A stretch of DNA of 64,000 nucleotides from Salinicola tamaricis (GCF_003006155.1 NZ_CP023559.1:930001-994000), one strand, 5' to 3'; shown: positions 1-14,324, counted from the stretch's first letter. Made by a program: numbers and translations. Notes: generated from the sequence alone by a model not told the origin.

Positions 1-518
1 TGGCGGAGCTGGCGAGCCAGGCCCGGGGCGGCCTGTGGGCGACCATCCGCCCGGTAGCCTTGCGCGTTCTGCGCCATCCGCTGATTCTGGCCATCGCCGC
101 CGGTAGCCTGCTCGCGGCGCTCGATCTACATCCGCCGGCGCCGCTGGCGCGGGTGCTGGAGATGCTTGCGGCGTCATCGTCGCCGGTGGCGCTATTCGTG
201 ATCGGCGGCACCCTGTGCGGGCTGCGCGTGCGCGGCATGGTCAAGCGGGTGACACGTCTCGCCCTGGCCAAGCTGACCCTGCATCCGCTGTGCGTGGTGC
301 TGATGGTGCTGCTGATACCGGGCCTCGATCCGCTGCTGGCCACCGCCGCGATCGTCTTCGCCTGCGCGCCGATGCTGTCGATGTATCCATTGCTGGGGCA
401 GCGCTACGGTTTTGCCGAGATGGGCACCGCGGCGATGGTGATGGCCACGCTGCTCTCGGCCCTGACGCTGGCGCTGGGCATCTGGCTGTCGCACCAATGG
501 CTACTCGGCACGGCCTGA
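1..518 (+). CDS. AEC family (auxin efflux carrier-like) permease, C-terminal part
   Basis: The gene enters from outside the window; the reading frame is open from base 3 and stops at 516-518, leaving about 170 residues. They form several very hydrophobic helices separated by short charged loops (for example the GLRVRGMVKRVTR loop), as in the C-terminal half of AEC family secondary carriers. These inner-membrane proteins export or import small organic acids, amino acids or unknown metabolites. Substrate cannot be told from this fragment. The next gene is on the opposite strand and converges on it, so this is the end of its transcription unit. Confidence 0.72.
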   Translation, partial: AELASQARGGLWATIRPVALRVLRHPLILAIAAGSLLAALDLHPPAPLARVLEMLAASSSPVALFVIGGTLCGLRVRGMVKRVTRLALAKLTLHPLCVVLMVLLIPGLDPLLATAAIVFACAPMLSMYPLLGQRYGFAEMGTAAMVMATLLSALTLALGIWLSHQWLLGTA

Positions 519-554
519 ACAGTACGGCGCTCCACGGTTTGAAACGTACTGCGC

Positions 555-1364
555 TCACCCGGCCGCCCGCAGCGCCCGGTCGAGCTGCTCCCAGCCGGCC
601 AGCGCGGTCATCCCGGTCGGCATCACGCCGAGCACGTCGCTGAACACCTCCAGCGAGATCGGCCCGGCATAGCCGGTGCGCGCCAGCGCTGCGATGAAAC
701 GCTCGACCTCGAGCTCGCCCTCCCCGGGGAAGGCACGCCGGTGGCGGCTGACGGTCTGCAGGTCTTCGCGCAGCGGCGCCGGCGCATCGGCCAGCTGCAC
801 CAGCCCGATCCGAGATGCCGGCAGCCCAGCCAGGGTCTCCAGCCCCAGCCCCGGGGCGAGCACATGGTAGCTGTCGAGCACCAGCGACAACGCCGGATGA
901 TCGGCCAGCGTCACCACCTCCCACGCCTGGCGGTAATCGTTGACATGCCGGCCCCAGCACAGCGCTTCATAGGCGATGGTCATGCCGCGCGTAGCGGCCC
1001 GTTCGGCCAGCTCGCCCAGGCTATCGGCCGCTGCCGTCAGCTCGGGGCGCGCCTCGGCCAGGGTGGTACTGGTCGCCAGCAGCTGCGTGCCGCCCAGGTC
1101 GGCGAGGGTGTCGAAGTGGCGTGCGGCGCGGTCGAGCATGCGCCGGTGGGCCTCTCCGCTGAGCCCTTCGGCGTCGCGGAACGGCTGCAGGGCGACCACC
1201 GCGAGCCCGAGATCGCGGCAGTGTTCGCCGATGCGCCGCGCGCTGTGCGTATCGCGCTGCAGATCGTCGACAAAGATCTCGACGCCGCCGAAACCGGCCC
1301 GAGCGATCGCTTCCAGCCGGTTCATCAGTTCGCCGCTCAGGCACAGCGTGGCCATGGCACGCAT
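555..1364 (-). CDS. Sugar phosphate isomerase/epimerase-type TIM barrel, 3-dehydroshikimate dehydratase-like
   Basis: About 269 residues forming one xylose-isomerase-like (AP endonuclease 2) TIM barrel. Visible family segments are GFGGVEIFVDD near the start, IAYEALCWGRHVNDY in the middle and LVLDSYHVLAPG further on, with metal-ligand acidic and His residues. This resembles the N-terminal domain of bacterial QuiC, which dehydrates 3-dehydroshikimate to protocatechuate; the C-terminal dioxygenase-like domain of long QuiC proteins is absent. I chose the ATG at 1362-1364 because GGAGGAG lies just upstream; an ATG five codons earlier overlaps that Shine-Dalgarno. It is divergent from an SLC13 carrier, which could import its substrate. 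The exact reaction is inferred; an isomerase or epimerase role is possible. Confidence 0.7.
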   Translation of the reverse strand: MRAMATLCLSGELMNRLEAIARAGFGGVEIFVDDLQRDTHSARRIGEHCRDLGLAVVALQPFRDAEGLSGEAHRRMLDRAARHFDTLADLGGTQLLATSTTLAEARPELTAAADSLGELAERAATRGMTIAYEALCWGRHVNDYRQAWEVVTLADHPALSLVLDSYHVLAPGLGLETLAGLPASRIGLVQLADAPAPLREDLQTVSRHRRAFPGEGELEVERFIAALARTGYAGPISLEVFSDVLGVMPTGMTALAGWEQLDRALRAAG

Positions 1365-1547
1365 GCACTCTCCTCCCATGACAGGTATTTCCGGTATGGC
1401 GACGGGCAGCCGGCAGTGATACTGCCGGCGCCCCGGCTATCAGCGTAGCCGCTAGCGCGGAAGTTGGCGTGGAGGTGGGCGCGGTTCATAAGCGGTGGGC
1501 TGATATACTGCCCGCCGCCTCGTGTCCGTATTGCCCAGGAGACCCGC

Positions 1548-2957
1548 ATGTCCCCAGCTCGTCCGTCGCTGGCGTGGCGTCACGCCGTCGCCGCGCTCGC
1601 CGTTGTCGTCATCTTCGCGCTGCTGCTGGGCGCGGGGGTCGCGCTGCTGCTGGGCGCGGGGCTGGCGCCGCTGACCCGGGCGGCCATGGTGGTGGGCTTG
1701 GGGATCGGGCTGTGGGCCACCGGGTGGCTGCCGCAGTGGCTCACCGCGCTGGTGTTCTTCACCCTGTGCATGGCGGCCAAGGTCGCCCCCGCCGCGGTGA
1801 CCTTCTCGGGTTTCGAGTCGGCGGCGACCTGGCTGGTGTTTTCGGGCATGGTGATCGGTGCGGCGATCAATCACACCGGGCTGGGCGAGCGCGCGGCCAC
1901 CCGGCTCGGCCCCTATCTGGCCTCGGGCTATCCGCAGGCGGTGTTCGGTATCGGCCTCGCCGCGCTGCTGGCGTCGTTCGTGATGCCCTCCTCGATGGGG
2001 CGCATTCTGCTGCTGACGCCGATCATGCTGACCCTGGTAGAGCGCCTGGGCTATGCCCCCGGTGATCCGGCACGCAGCGGCTTTCTGCTCAGCGGCATCA
2101 TGTCGAGCTTTCTGCCAGCCTTCGCCATCCTCCCGGCCAACGTGCCCAACAACGTGCTGATGGGCACCAGCGAGGCGGTACTCGGCTTCTCGCCCAGCTA
2201 CGGCCACTACTTCTTGCTCCACTTCCCGGTGCTGGGCCTGCTCAAGTGGCTGCTGCTGATGGGGTTGATCCTGCGCCTGTTCCCCGCCGCGGCACCGGGT
2301 CCGCATCAGGCGTCATCGGTACCACCGACAGCTCCCGAGGGGCGCCCCAATCTGATCATGATGGGGCTGCTGGCGTTCGCCGTGGTGATGTGGATGACCG
2401 ACGCCTGGCACGGTATCTCGCCGGCCTGGATCGGCATGCTGGTGGCCTTGGTGTGTCTCTACCCCGGTAGCGGCCTGCTGCCGTCCAAGCCGCTGGCACA
2501 GATGAACCTGGAACCGTTTCTGTATGTCGCCGGGATCGTCAGCCTCGGTGCCCTGGCCCACGCCAGCGGCGTCGGCGCCGCGCTCGCCGGCTACCTGCTG
2601 GACGTGCTGCCGCTGGCCCCCGGCGCGGATGCCGGCAACTTCGGCTGGCTCGCCGGTCTCGCCACCCTTTTGGGGATGCTGGCGACGCTGCCGGGCATTC
2701 CCGCGGTGATGACCCCGCTGACGCCGCAGCTGGCCGAGGTCACCGGCTGGTCACCCCAGGCAGCGGTGATGATCCAGGTACTCGGCTTCTCGACCATCGT
2801 ACTGCCGTATCAGTCGCCACCGCTGATCGTCGGCCTGCTCGCCGCCCGGGTGGATCTGCGCCACGCCATCCGCGTCACCCTGCCGCTGGCGCTGATCACC
2901 GTCGTGCTGCTGTGGCCGCTGGACTATCTTTGGTGGCGGTGGCTGGGCACTTTCTGA
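1548..2957 (+). CDS. SLC13/DASS family anion permease
   Basis: A 469-residue inner-membrane carrier with about 12 hydrophobic segments. The motif FVMPSSMGRILLLTPIM after residue 140 and the related stretch near GIPAVMTPLTPQLAEVTGW in the second half match the two-fold repeat of DASS carriers for dicarboxylates, tricarboxylates or sulfate. The ATG at 1548 follows CAGGAGA; an in-frame upstream start would add an unlikely leader. It is divergent from the dehydroshikimate-dehydratase-like gene, which suggests an organic acid such as shikimate or quinate as substrate (inference only). No frame problem is seen. Confidence 0.82.
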   Translation: MSPARPSLAWRHAVAALAVVVIFALLLGAGVALLLGAGLAPLTRAAMVVGLGIGLWATGWLPQWLTALVFFTLCMAAKVAPAAVTFSGFESAATWLVFSGMVIGAAINHTGLGERAATRLGPYLASGYPQAVFGIGLAALLASFVMPSSMGRILLLTPIMLTLVERLGYAPGDPARSGFLLSGIMSSFLPAFAILPANVPNNVLMGTSEAVLGFSPSYGHYFLLHFPVLGLLKWLLLMGLILRLFPAAAPGPHQASSVPPTAPEGRPNLIMMGLLAFAVVMWMTDAWHGISPAWIGMLVALVCLYPGSGLLPSKPLAQMNLEPFLYVAGIVSLGALAHASGVGAALAGYLLDVLPLAPGADAGNFGWLAGLATLLGMLATLPGIPAVMTPLTPQLAEVTGWSPQAAVMIQVLGFSTIVLPYQSPPLIVGLLAARVDLRHAIRVTLPLALITVVLLWPLDYLWWRWLGTF

Positions 2958-3076
2958 CGGCACTGGCCCAACTGCACGCGGCTGCATCCAGGCGCCGCCA
3001 GCCTGCGTAAGCGCTTTCGAGGCTCGGCGAACGGCCGGCCAGCGCGAGTCATGCGCTAGAACAGGGAGAACCCGCG

Positions 3077-4091
<1,015 letters not shown>

Positions 4092-4092
<1 letters not shown>

Positions 4093-4730
4093 TGGCCACC
4101 CCGCGCTCTACGTTGACGCTGTGGCGCATCGCGGTCTTCTGCATCGCCCTGGCACCGCTGCTCTACTGGAGCTATCAGGTCGCGCTCAATGCCGCCGGCC
4201 CCGAGCCCGGGCGCTACCTGCTGCTCAATATCGGCCAGGGCACGCTGTGGATGCTGTTCGCCACCCTGAGCCTGACCCCGCTCGGAAAGCTCACCCGCTG
4301 GAAGGGCTTCACCCTGATCCGGCGCCAGTTGGGGCTGTGGACCCTGGCCTACGCGGTGGCCCACCTGCTCTGCTATGCGCTGTTCATTCTCGGCCTCGAC
4401 CTCAGCCGGCTGGGCAGCGAGATCGTTCGCCGCCCCTATATCATCGTCGGTATGCTGGCGCTGCTGGGCCTTGTGGCGATGGGGGTGACCTCCAACCGCG
4501 CCTCGATGCGCAAGCTCGGCAAGCGCTGGAAGACACTGCACAAGGTGGTCTACCTGGTGCTGGCACTCGGCTTGCTGCACTTCTTCTGGGTGGTGCGTGC
4601 CGACCTCGGCGAGTGGAGCCTGTACGCCGCGATCGGCGCCGGCCTGATGCTGCTGCGTCTGCCGCCGGTAGCACGCCAGCTGCCCAAGCTGCGCCAGCAG
4701 ATCAAGCGCGAGCACCGCCAGCCTGGCTGA
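4092..4730 (+). CDS. msrQ: MsrQ haem-binding membrane subunit of the MsrPQ system
   Basis: A 212-residue membrane protein with about six helices of the ferric-reductase-like family. It passes electrons from the quinone pool or flavin reductase through haem to MsrP in the periplasm. Likely haem-ligand histidines lie in YAVAHLLCYALF and KTLHKVVYLVLALGLLHFF. The start ATG overlaps the msrP stop (ATGA), showing translational coupling. Length is typical of the family and the frame is intact. Confidence 0.93.
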
Positions 4731-4812
4731 GCCATCGCCCGCCTGGCATTGCCCGCCGGCCGCGCTTGAGGCACGCTGCGTCCTGGCCGCTCGTCAGATC
4801 CCCGGACTCCCC

Positions 4813-5031
4813 ATGCCCAGCGTCGATATCACGCTCTCTCTCAGCCTCGACCAGTGCCGAAGCTACTACGCCGGCGCGGTGGAGAGCATCCAGACCTATA
4901 CCCTCGACGGGCGGCGGGTGCGCTTTCCCGCCCGCGCCCTGCACCGCCTGGTGAGCCACGACGGCGTGCACGGCCACTTTCGGCTGTATTTCGATGGAGG
5001 TGGGCGTTTCACCGCCATCGTGCCGCTCTAA
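4813..5031 (+). CDS. DUF2835 family small protein
   Basis: A 72-residue soluble protein. The central stretch LDGRRVRFPARALHRLVSHDG and the following VHGHFRLYFD match the short DUF2835 family found in Pseudomonas and Halomonas relatives. The function is unknown. The protein looks like a small beta-rich domain with no signal or membrane segment. It ends about 60 bases before a strong bidirectional terminator shared with purL. Confidence 0.75.
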   Translation: MPSVDITLSLSLDQCRSYYAGAVESIQTYTLDGRRVRFPARALHRLVSHDGVHGHFRLYFDGGGRFTAIVPL

Positions 5032-5093
5032 TCGTACCGCTCTAAGCGTGCCGCTCTCGCACTGGCGAGCGTCGGTTTCCGAATGAAGCGCAC

Positions 5094-5131
5094 AAAAAAG
5101 CCGGCCTGCCCTGAGGGCAAGCCGGCTTTTT
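5094..5131. terminator. Bidirectional rho-independent terminator between DUF2835 gene and purL
   Basis: AAGCCGGC and AGCCGGCTT arms with an extended GC stem (about 14 bp around a TGA loop) are flanked by six A on the left and five T on the right. It can end transcription from both converging genes. Confidence 0.9.
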
Positions 5132-5159
5132 CGCGTCGAGCGCTACGCGGGCGTGTGGG

Positions 5160-8100
5160 TTAGCCCACCCACACCCGCGCATTGCGGAACAGCCGCATCC
5201 AGGCGCCGTCCCGGGTCCACTCGGCGGGCCGCCAGGAGTTGGTGACCGCGCGGGCGACCCGCTCCGGGTGAGGCATCATGATAGTGACACGCCCGTCCGG
5301 CGTGGTCAGCCCGGTCACCCCGGAGGGCGAGCCGTTGGGGTTGGCCGGGTAGCGCGTGGTCACCTGGCCATCGTTGTCGACATAGCGCAGCGCGATCTGA
5401 CCGCTGCCCTGCATGCCGCGCAGATGGCTGCTGTCGGCGAACAGCGCACGCCCCTCGCCGTGGGCCACCGCCACCGGCAGGGTCGAGCCGGCCATGCCGG
5501 CGAACAGGATCGAGGGAGTCTGTTCGACCTTGACCATCGATACCCGCGCTTCGAACTGCTCGGAGTGGTTGCGCACGAAACGCGGCCAGCGCTCGGCCCC
5601 GGGGATCAGCTCCTTGAGCTGCGAGAACATCTGGCAGCCGTTGCACACACCCAGCCCGAAGGTGTCCTCGCGGGCGAAGAAGGCGGCGAACTGGTCACGC
5701 GCCCGCGGGTTGTAGAGCGCCGACTTGGCCCAGCCGCCGCCGGCGCCGAGCACGTCGCCGTAGGAGAAACCACCGCAGCCGACCAGCCCTTTCATCTCGT
5801 CCAGGGTGATGCGCCCGGCGAGGATGTCGCTCATGTGCACGTCGACCGCCTCGAAGCCGGCACGATCGAAGGCCGCTGCCATCTCGACGTGGCCATTGAC
5901 CCCCTGCTCGCGCAGGATGGCGACCCGCGGGCGCACGCCCTGGTTGATGAAGGGCGCGGCGACATCGTCGTCGACGTCGAAGGTGGGGTTGGCGGAGAGC
6001 CCCGGATCGCGCAGGTTGAGCAGGCCATCGAACTCGCTCTTGGCGCTCTCCGGGTTGTCGCGCAGTGCCTGCAGGCGGTAGCTGGTCTCCGACCAGGTGC
6101 GCTGGGCCATGGCTCGGGTGGTCTCGAGCAGCGGCTCCTCGAACAGCGTGACGCGCACCTGATCGTCGTAGCGCGGGCGCGCGATCACGCCGCAGGTGTC
6201 GATCCCGGCGGCAGCGAACTGCGCCAGCACGAACTCGGTATCGCGACGATTGACCTGGATCACCGCGCCCAGCTCCTCGGCGAACAGCGCATCCACCGCA
6301 CCCACCGCGTCGTCGGTCAGCCAGTCGAGCTTGATCTCCAGCCCGCCGTGACCGGCGAAGGCCATCTCCAGCAGGGTCACGATCAGCCCGCCGTCGCTGC
6401 GGTCATGGTAGGCCAGCAGCTTGCCGTCGGCGTTGAGGCCCTGGATGACATTGAAGAACGCCACCAGATCCTCGGCTTCGTCGAGATCCGGGCAGACATT
6501 GCCGACCTGGCCGTAGACCTGGGCCAGCGCCGAGCCGCCGAGTCGGTTCTGGCCGCGACCCAGATCGATCAGGATCAGGTCGCTCTCGTCCTGGTCGAGA
6601 CGCAGCTGCGGGGTCAGCGTCGCCAGCGCATCGGTGACCGGGGCGAAGCCGGTGATATCCAGCGTCAGCGGCGCGGTGACGCTCTTCTCTTCATCGTCGG
6701 ATTGCCAGGCGGTGCGCATCGACATCGAGTCCTTGCCCACCGGCACGGCGATACCGAGCTGAGGGCACAGCTCCATGCCCACGGCGTGCACGGCATCGTA
6801 AAGCGCCTGGTTCTCGCCGGCATGGTCGGCGGCGCTCATCCAGTTGGCGGAGAGCTTGACGTCGGAGAGCGCGGCGATCGGCGCCGCCGCCAGGTTGGTG
6901 ATGGTCTCGGCCACCGCCAGGCGGGCGCTCGCCGCCGGGTCGATCAGCGCCACCGGCGGGCGTTCACCGGTGGCCATCGCCTCACCGGCATGGGTGTCGA
7001 AGCTGGCGGTGGTGACCGCGCAGTCGGCCACCGGCACCTGCCACGGCCCGACCATCTGGTCGCGCGCCACCAGGCCGGTGATCGAACGGTCGCCGATGGT
7101 GATCAGAAAGCTCTTCGAGGCCACCGTGGGCAGCCGCAGCACCCGGTCCAGCGCCTCGCGCAGGTCGAGATTGTCGAGCCCCAGGCCGGGCAGGTTGAGG
7201 GTGTGACGCTCGAAGCTGCGCTGCATCTTGGGCGGCTTGCCGAACAGCACGCTCATCGGCAGATCCACCGGATCGGCCTCGAACTGGCCATCGCGCACGC
7301 TCAAATGGTGCGCCTCGGTGGCCTCGCCGACCACCGCGTAGGGGCAGCGCTCGCGCTGGCAGATGGCATCGAAACGCTCGAGCTGCTCCGGCGACACCGC
7401 CAGCACATAGCGCTCCTGGGCTTCGTTGCACCAGATCTCCAGCGGGCTCATGCCGGGCTCGGCGTTGGGCACCGCGCGCAGATCGAACAGCCCGCCGCGG
7501 CCGCCATCCTTGACCAGCTCCGGCAGCGCATTGGAGAGCCCGCCGGCGCCGACGTCGTGGATGAAGGCGATGGGGTTGGCCTCGTTCAGCGCCCAGCAGC
7601 GGTCGATCACCTCCTGGGCGCGGCGCTCGATCTCGGGGTTGTCGCGCTGCACCGAGGCGAAGTCGAGATCCTCGCTGGAAGCGCCCGAGGCCATCGACGA
7701 CGCGGCACCGCCGCCGAGGCCGATCAGCATCGCCGGCCCGCCCATCACGATCAGCTTGGCACCGACAGGGATCTCGCCCTTGAGCACGTGGGCGTCACGC
7801 ACGTTACCGTAGCCGCCGGCCAGCATCACCGGCTTGTGGTAACCGCGGCGTTCGATACCCGCCGCGCCCACGGCGTCGAGCTCGAAGGTGCGGAAGAAGC
7901 CATTGAGGTTGGGGCGGCCGAACTCGTTGTTGAACGCCGCGCCGCCGATCGGCCCTTCGAGCATGATGTCGAGGGCCGACTGGATACGCTCGGGCTTGCC
8001 ATAGTCGAAGGCTTCCCACGGCTGCACGAACTCGGGGATGCGCAGGTTGGGACGGTGAAGCCGGTCAACCCCGCCTTGGGCTTGCCGCCGCGGCCGGTGG

Positions 8101-9087
8101 CGCCCTCGTCACGGATCTCGCCGCCGGCGCCGGTGGCCGCGCCCGGGTGCGGGGCGATCGCGGTGGGGTGATTGTGGGTCTCCACCTTCATCAGAATGTG
8201 GATCGGCTCCTGGGTCGCGGCGTAGACCTGGGTCTCGGGCGCGGGGAAGAAGCGTCCGGCGTGGCTGCCCTCGATGATCGCGGCGTTGTCGCTGTAGGCC
8301 GAGAGCACCTTGTCGCTGGACTGCTCGAAGGTGTTCTTGATCATCTTGAACAGCGAGTGACTCTGCGCCTCGCCGTCGATCACCCAGTCGGCGTTGAAGA
8401 TCTTGTGGCGGCAGTGCTCGGAGTTGGCCTGGGCGAACATCATCAGTTCGACGTCGGTCGGGTTGCGCCCGAGCTCGCCGAACGCCGCGACCAGATAGTC
8501 GATCTCGTCGTCGGCCAGGGCCAGCCCCAGCTCGCCGTTGGCGGCGGCCAGCGCCGCGCGCCCGCCGCCGATCACGTCGACCGTGGCCAGCGGCACCGGC
8601 GCTTGCTGCGAGAACAGCTTGGCGGCGTCGCTGGCATCCTGCAGCACGCTCTCGGTCATGCGATCGTGCAGACACGCCACCAGCGCGGCGAAGGCCTCGG
8701 CCTGGGGCGCCTGGCGGAAGGTCACGCGGTAGTCGATACCGCGCTCGAGCCGGGCGACCTGGGTCAGGCCGCAGTTGTGGGCGATATCGGTGGCCTTGGA
8801 CGACCACGGCGAGATGGTGCCGATCCGCGGCACCACCAGGAAGCGATGGCCCTGCGCCGCGGCGTCGTTGCCAGCCGGCGCGTCGCGATCCGCCAGCGTG
8901 TCGTGACCGTAGTCGGCAGCCGCTCGAGGGTCTCGCGGGCCGCAGCGTCGAGATCGTCACGATGGTCGACAAAATGGACGTAGTGGGCTTCGAGGGTCTC
9001 GACTTCGGGCACTGCGTCGCGCAGGTCGGCGAGCAGCTTGGCGTGGCGGAATGCAGATAGCGCGGGAGCGCCTTGCAATTCGAGCAT
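5160..9087 (-). CDS. purL: Phosphoribosylformylglycinamidine synthase, frameshifted twice
   Basis: Fourth step of de novo purine synthesis (FGAR to FGAM, ATP and glutamine dependent). The span encodes about 1,309 residues, the usual size of the large single-chain PurL. The C-terminal glutamine amidotransferase has its nucleophile in CNGCQMFSQ and ends with the MMPHPERV segment. Two breaks are visible. Near 8916 the N-terminal part shifts to a frame continuing [11 protein letters not shown]. Near 8050 GFTV should continue to [12 protein letters not shown] one frame away. Each is cured by one added base. As purL is needed for purine prototrophy and every fragment is otherwise well conserved, sequence error is the likelier cause. 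It is divergent from mltF, as in E. coli. Confidence 0.95.
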
Positions 9088-9351
9088 GGCGAGGAAAGCC
9101 TCCAGGACGGTCAGGGATCGCGTGGCTGTCTGAGCGCGGATCGATCGGGCGAATCGGGGCAGCGCGCCGAATCAGGGCGCCATGATACTGGAAAGCGGCG
9201 CCGCTCGCTAAGCCCACACAGCGGGCGGCGCCGAAAGCGCGCACACCGTGGCAAGCCTCTTGATTAGCGTCCGCCGAAGTCTCCGCCAGAAGATGACAGC
9301 GACGCCGCGGCCGGCTATGGTGTGGCGTCACGCCGTGACCGATCCCTCCGC

Positions 9352-10797
9352 ATGCTCCATCTTCAAAGCGCCTGCGTAAAGCGTTGACGGTACTGCTGGC
9401 CCTGGCCACCCTGCTGTGTCCCGCCGAGCTGCTGCCACGCCTGGGCGACGGACTCGATTCGATCCGTCAGCGCGATTTCCTGCAGGTCGCCACCCGCAAT
9501 GGCCCGATCACCTTCTATCAGGGCGGCCATGGACCGACCGGCTTCGAGTACGAACTGGTACGGCGCTTTGCCCATTCGCTGGGCGTCAGCCTGGCGGTCA
9601 AGAACGACAACCGCATCAACGATGTGCTCGATGACGTCCGCCGGGGCCGGCCGACCTCGGCGCGGCCGCGCTCACCCTGGATCAGAGCCGCAGCGGGCTG
9701 CGCTACAGCCAGCCGATCCTGACCCTGCACCGCTGGTGGTCTATCGCCGCGGACTGCCGCCGGTGCGCACCCTCGACGATCTGCTCGATCTGCGCATCGG
9801 GGTGATCGCCGGTTCCGGCAACGCCGCGGCGCTGCGCGCCCAGCAGCAGAACCTGCCCGGCCTGGGCTGGCGCGCCGACGATCTGGCCATCGCAGATCTA
9901 CTGGAGATGGTCGAGCGCGACGATCTCGATGCCGCCGTGGTCTATACCCATCAGTTCAAGCTCAACCGGCTGTTCTTCCCCAACGTCGAGCGTGGCTTCG
10001 CCCTGGGCAAGCCACTGACGTTGGTCTGGGCGTTCTCCGCCAGCCAACCGCTGGCGCTGCAGCAAGCGGCCAACCGCTTCATCGCGGCACAGCGCCGTAG
10101 CGGCGATCTCGACGAGCTGATCGGGCGCTACTTCGGCCACGACGACTATCTCGAGTACGTCGGCGCACGCCTGTTCATCCACCATGTGCGTAACCGCCTG
10201 CCGCGCTTCGTGCCCTACTTCAAGGAGGCCGCTCGGGATACCGGCTTCGACTGGCGCCTGCTCGCCGCGCTGGGTTATCAGGAGTCGCACTGGAGGCCCG
10301 ACGCCACCTCGCCCACCGGCGTGCGCGGCCTGATGATGCTGACCCGGCCCACCGCCGACGAGATCGGCATCGACAATCGTCTCGACCCGCGCCAGAGCGT
10401 CGACGGTGGCGCGCGCTACCTGCGCCACGTGCACGATCGTCTGGACGCCTCTATTCCCGAGCCCGATCGCACCTGGATGGCGCTGGCGGCCTACAATGTG
10501 GGGCTCGGCCACCTCTTCGACGCCCGCGCCATCGCCGCCCAGCGCGGCGGCGACCCCGACCGCTGGCTCGACGTGCGCGAGGCGCTGCCGCTGCTGCAAC
10601 AGCGCGAGTGGTATTCGCAAGCCAACCATGGGTATGCTCGGGGCGGGGAACCGGTAATCTACGTGCGTAACGTGCGCCGCTATTACGAAATATTGAAGTA
10701 CGTCAATCGCAGCCAGCAGCAGTTCGATCAGTTGGGCCAGCGCACCTTGGACAGCGATACCATGACCCCGCTGGAAATCGTCGCGCCCCTGATGTAA
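9352..10797 (+). CDS. mltF: Membrane-bound lytic transglycosylase F, frameshifted
   Basis: Peptidoglycan lyase anchored to the outer membrane. It has an N-terminal solute-binding (SBP3-like) domain ([19 protein letters not shown]) and a C-terminal SLT domain with the catalytic Glu in [18 protein letters not shown]. Breaks: near 9649 (RRGR should continue [12 protein letters not shown]) and near 9729 (ILTLH continuing PLVVYRRG), each needing one extra base. The start is uncertain: the ATG at 9352 gives MLHLQS and would need a further base near 9370 to join [16 protein letters not shown]; otherwise a TTG at 9384 is the first start. Divergent from purL, the same arrangement as E. coli. Confidence 0.88.
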
Positions 10798-10856
10798 GCC
10801 GTGGCCGGTGCAGCCACGCACGCTGTGGCTGCACCTCGAGGAGCCGTCGATCGCCT

Positions 10857-13336
<2,480 letters not shown>

Positions 13337-13359
13337 TTACTGCACGCAAGGATACGCGA

Positions 13360-14175
13360 ATGAGCCAAGCGTTGGATGATCTCGTCGCCCTGCTGGGTCT
13401 CGAGGCTCTCGAAGAGAACCTGTTCCGCGGCCAGAGCCAGGATCTGGGCCTGCCCCAGCTGTTCGGTGGCCAGGCGCTGGGGCAGTCGGCCGCCGCCGCC
13501 ACCCGCACCGTGCCCGAGGACCGCTATCTGCACTCGCTGCACGGCTACTTCCTGCGCCGCGGCGACGCCGCGCTGCCGGTGGTCTACTCGGTCGACCGCG
13601 TGCGTGACGGCGGCAGTTTCACCACCCGCCGCGTCACCGCGATCCAGAAAGGCCAGCCGATCTTCTTCTGTAGCGCCTCGTTCCAGGGCCGTGAAGAGGG
13701 TCTCCACCATCAGCCGAGCGCCCCCGAGATCGATCATCCCGAGGCGCTGCTGGCACGTGGCGAAGCGGTGCATCAGCGCTTTCGCAACCATCCGGTGGAG
13801 TTCATCACCGTCGAGGAGCGCCATGATTGCCCGCCGTCACGGATGATCTGGTTCCGTCTCGCCGGCGGGCAGCTGCCTGCCGACCCGGCCCTGCACCGTT
13901 ACCTGCTCGCCTACGGTTCGGACTTCAATCTACTGCTGACCAGCCTGCTGCCCCACGACGTGACCCTGGGCGACCCACGGCTACGCATCGCCAGTCTCGA
14001 TCACGCGCTGTGGATCCACGAGGACCCCCAGCTCGATGACTGGCTGCTCTACGTCATGGAGAGCCCGTGGGCGGGTGGCGCCCGCGGTTTTGCCCGCGGC
14101 AGCTTCTATGACACCCAGGGTCGCCTGATCGCCTCCACCGCGCAGGAGGGCATGGTGCGGGTCGGCGAGCACTGA
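13360..14175 (+). CDS. tesB: Acyl-CoA thioesterase II
   Basis: Hydrolyses medium- and long-chain acyl-CoA. The 271-residue protein has the double-hotdog layout: LFGGQALGQSAAAA and YLHSLHGYFLRRGD in the first hotdog, LDHALWIHEDPQLDDWLLY and SFYDTQGRLIASTAQEGMVR in the second, all characteristic of TesB. The ATG at 13360 follows CAAGGA; a longer frame upstream overlaps tadA and is not real. The terminator just downstream mainly serves the facing alcohol dehydrogenase gene. Confidence 0.93.
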   Translation: MSQALDDLVALLGLEALEENLFRGQSQDLGLPQLFGGQALGQSAAAATRTVPEDRYLHSLHGYFLRRGDAALPVVYSVDRVRDGGSFTTRRVTAIQKGQPIFFCSASFQGREEGLHHQPSAPEIDHPEALLARGEAVHQRFRNHPVEFITVEERHDCPPSRMIWFRLAGGQLPADPALHRYLLAYGSDFNLLLTSLLPHDVTLGDPRLRIASLDHALWIHEDPQLDDWLLYVMESPWAGGARGFARGSFYDTQGRLIASTAQEGMVRVGEH

Positions 14176-14183
14176 GCCGACGC

Positions 14184-14216
14184 AAAAAAAAGCGCGCGGC
14201 CCGGAGGCCGCGCGCT
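14184..14216 (-). terminator. Rho-independent terminator for the alcohol dehydrogenase gene
   Basis: A perfect 11-bp stem (AGCGCGCGGCC / GGCCGCGCGCT) with a 4-base loop. On the minus strand it is followed by a run of eight T (the A run at 14184-14191). It lies between convergent tesB and the alcohol dehydrogenase; the T run favours the minus-strand gene. Confidence 0.88.
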
Positions 14217-14324
14217 GGCATCATTACCCTGGGGGCTTGTCAGGCAGCGCACCGCACGCCGACGGACGTACCTGGATGACCTGACTGGCCCGGCCGCCGC
14301 CGGGCCACCCCCGTAGGGGCTGCC

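Noticed and set aside
5268-8171. A long plus-strand open frame opposite purL
   Set aside because: It mirrors purL codons in GC-rich DNA; its predicted protein is His/Gln/Arg-rich with no domain, while the minus strand gives a fully recognisable PurL.
9088-9351. A regulatory RNA or riboswitch between purL and mltF
   Set aside because: The gap holds no convincing conserved fold or terminator; it is just the divergent promoter region.
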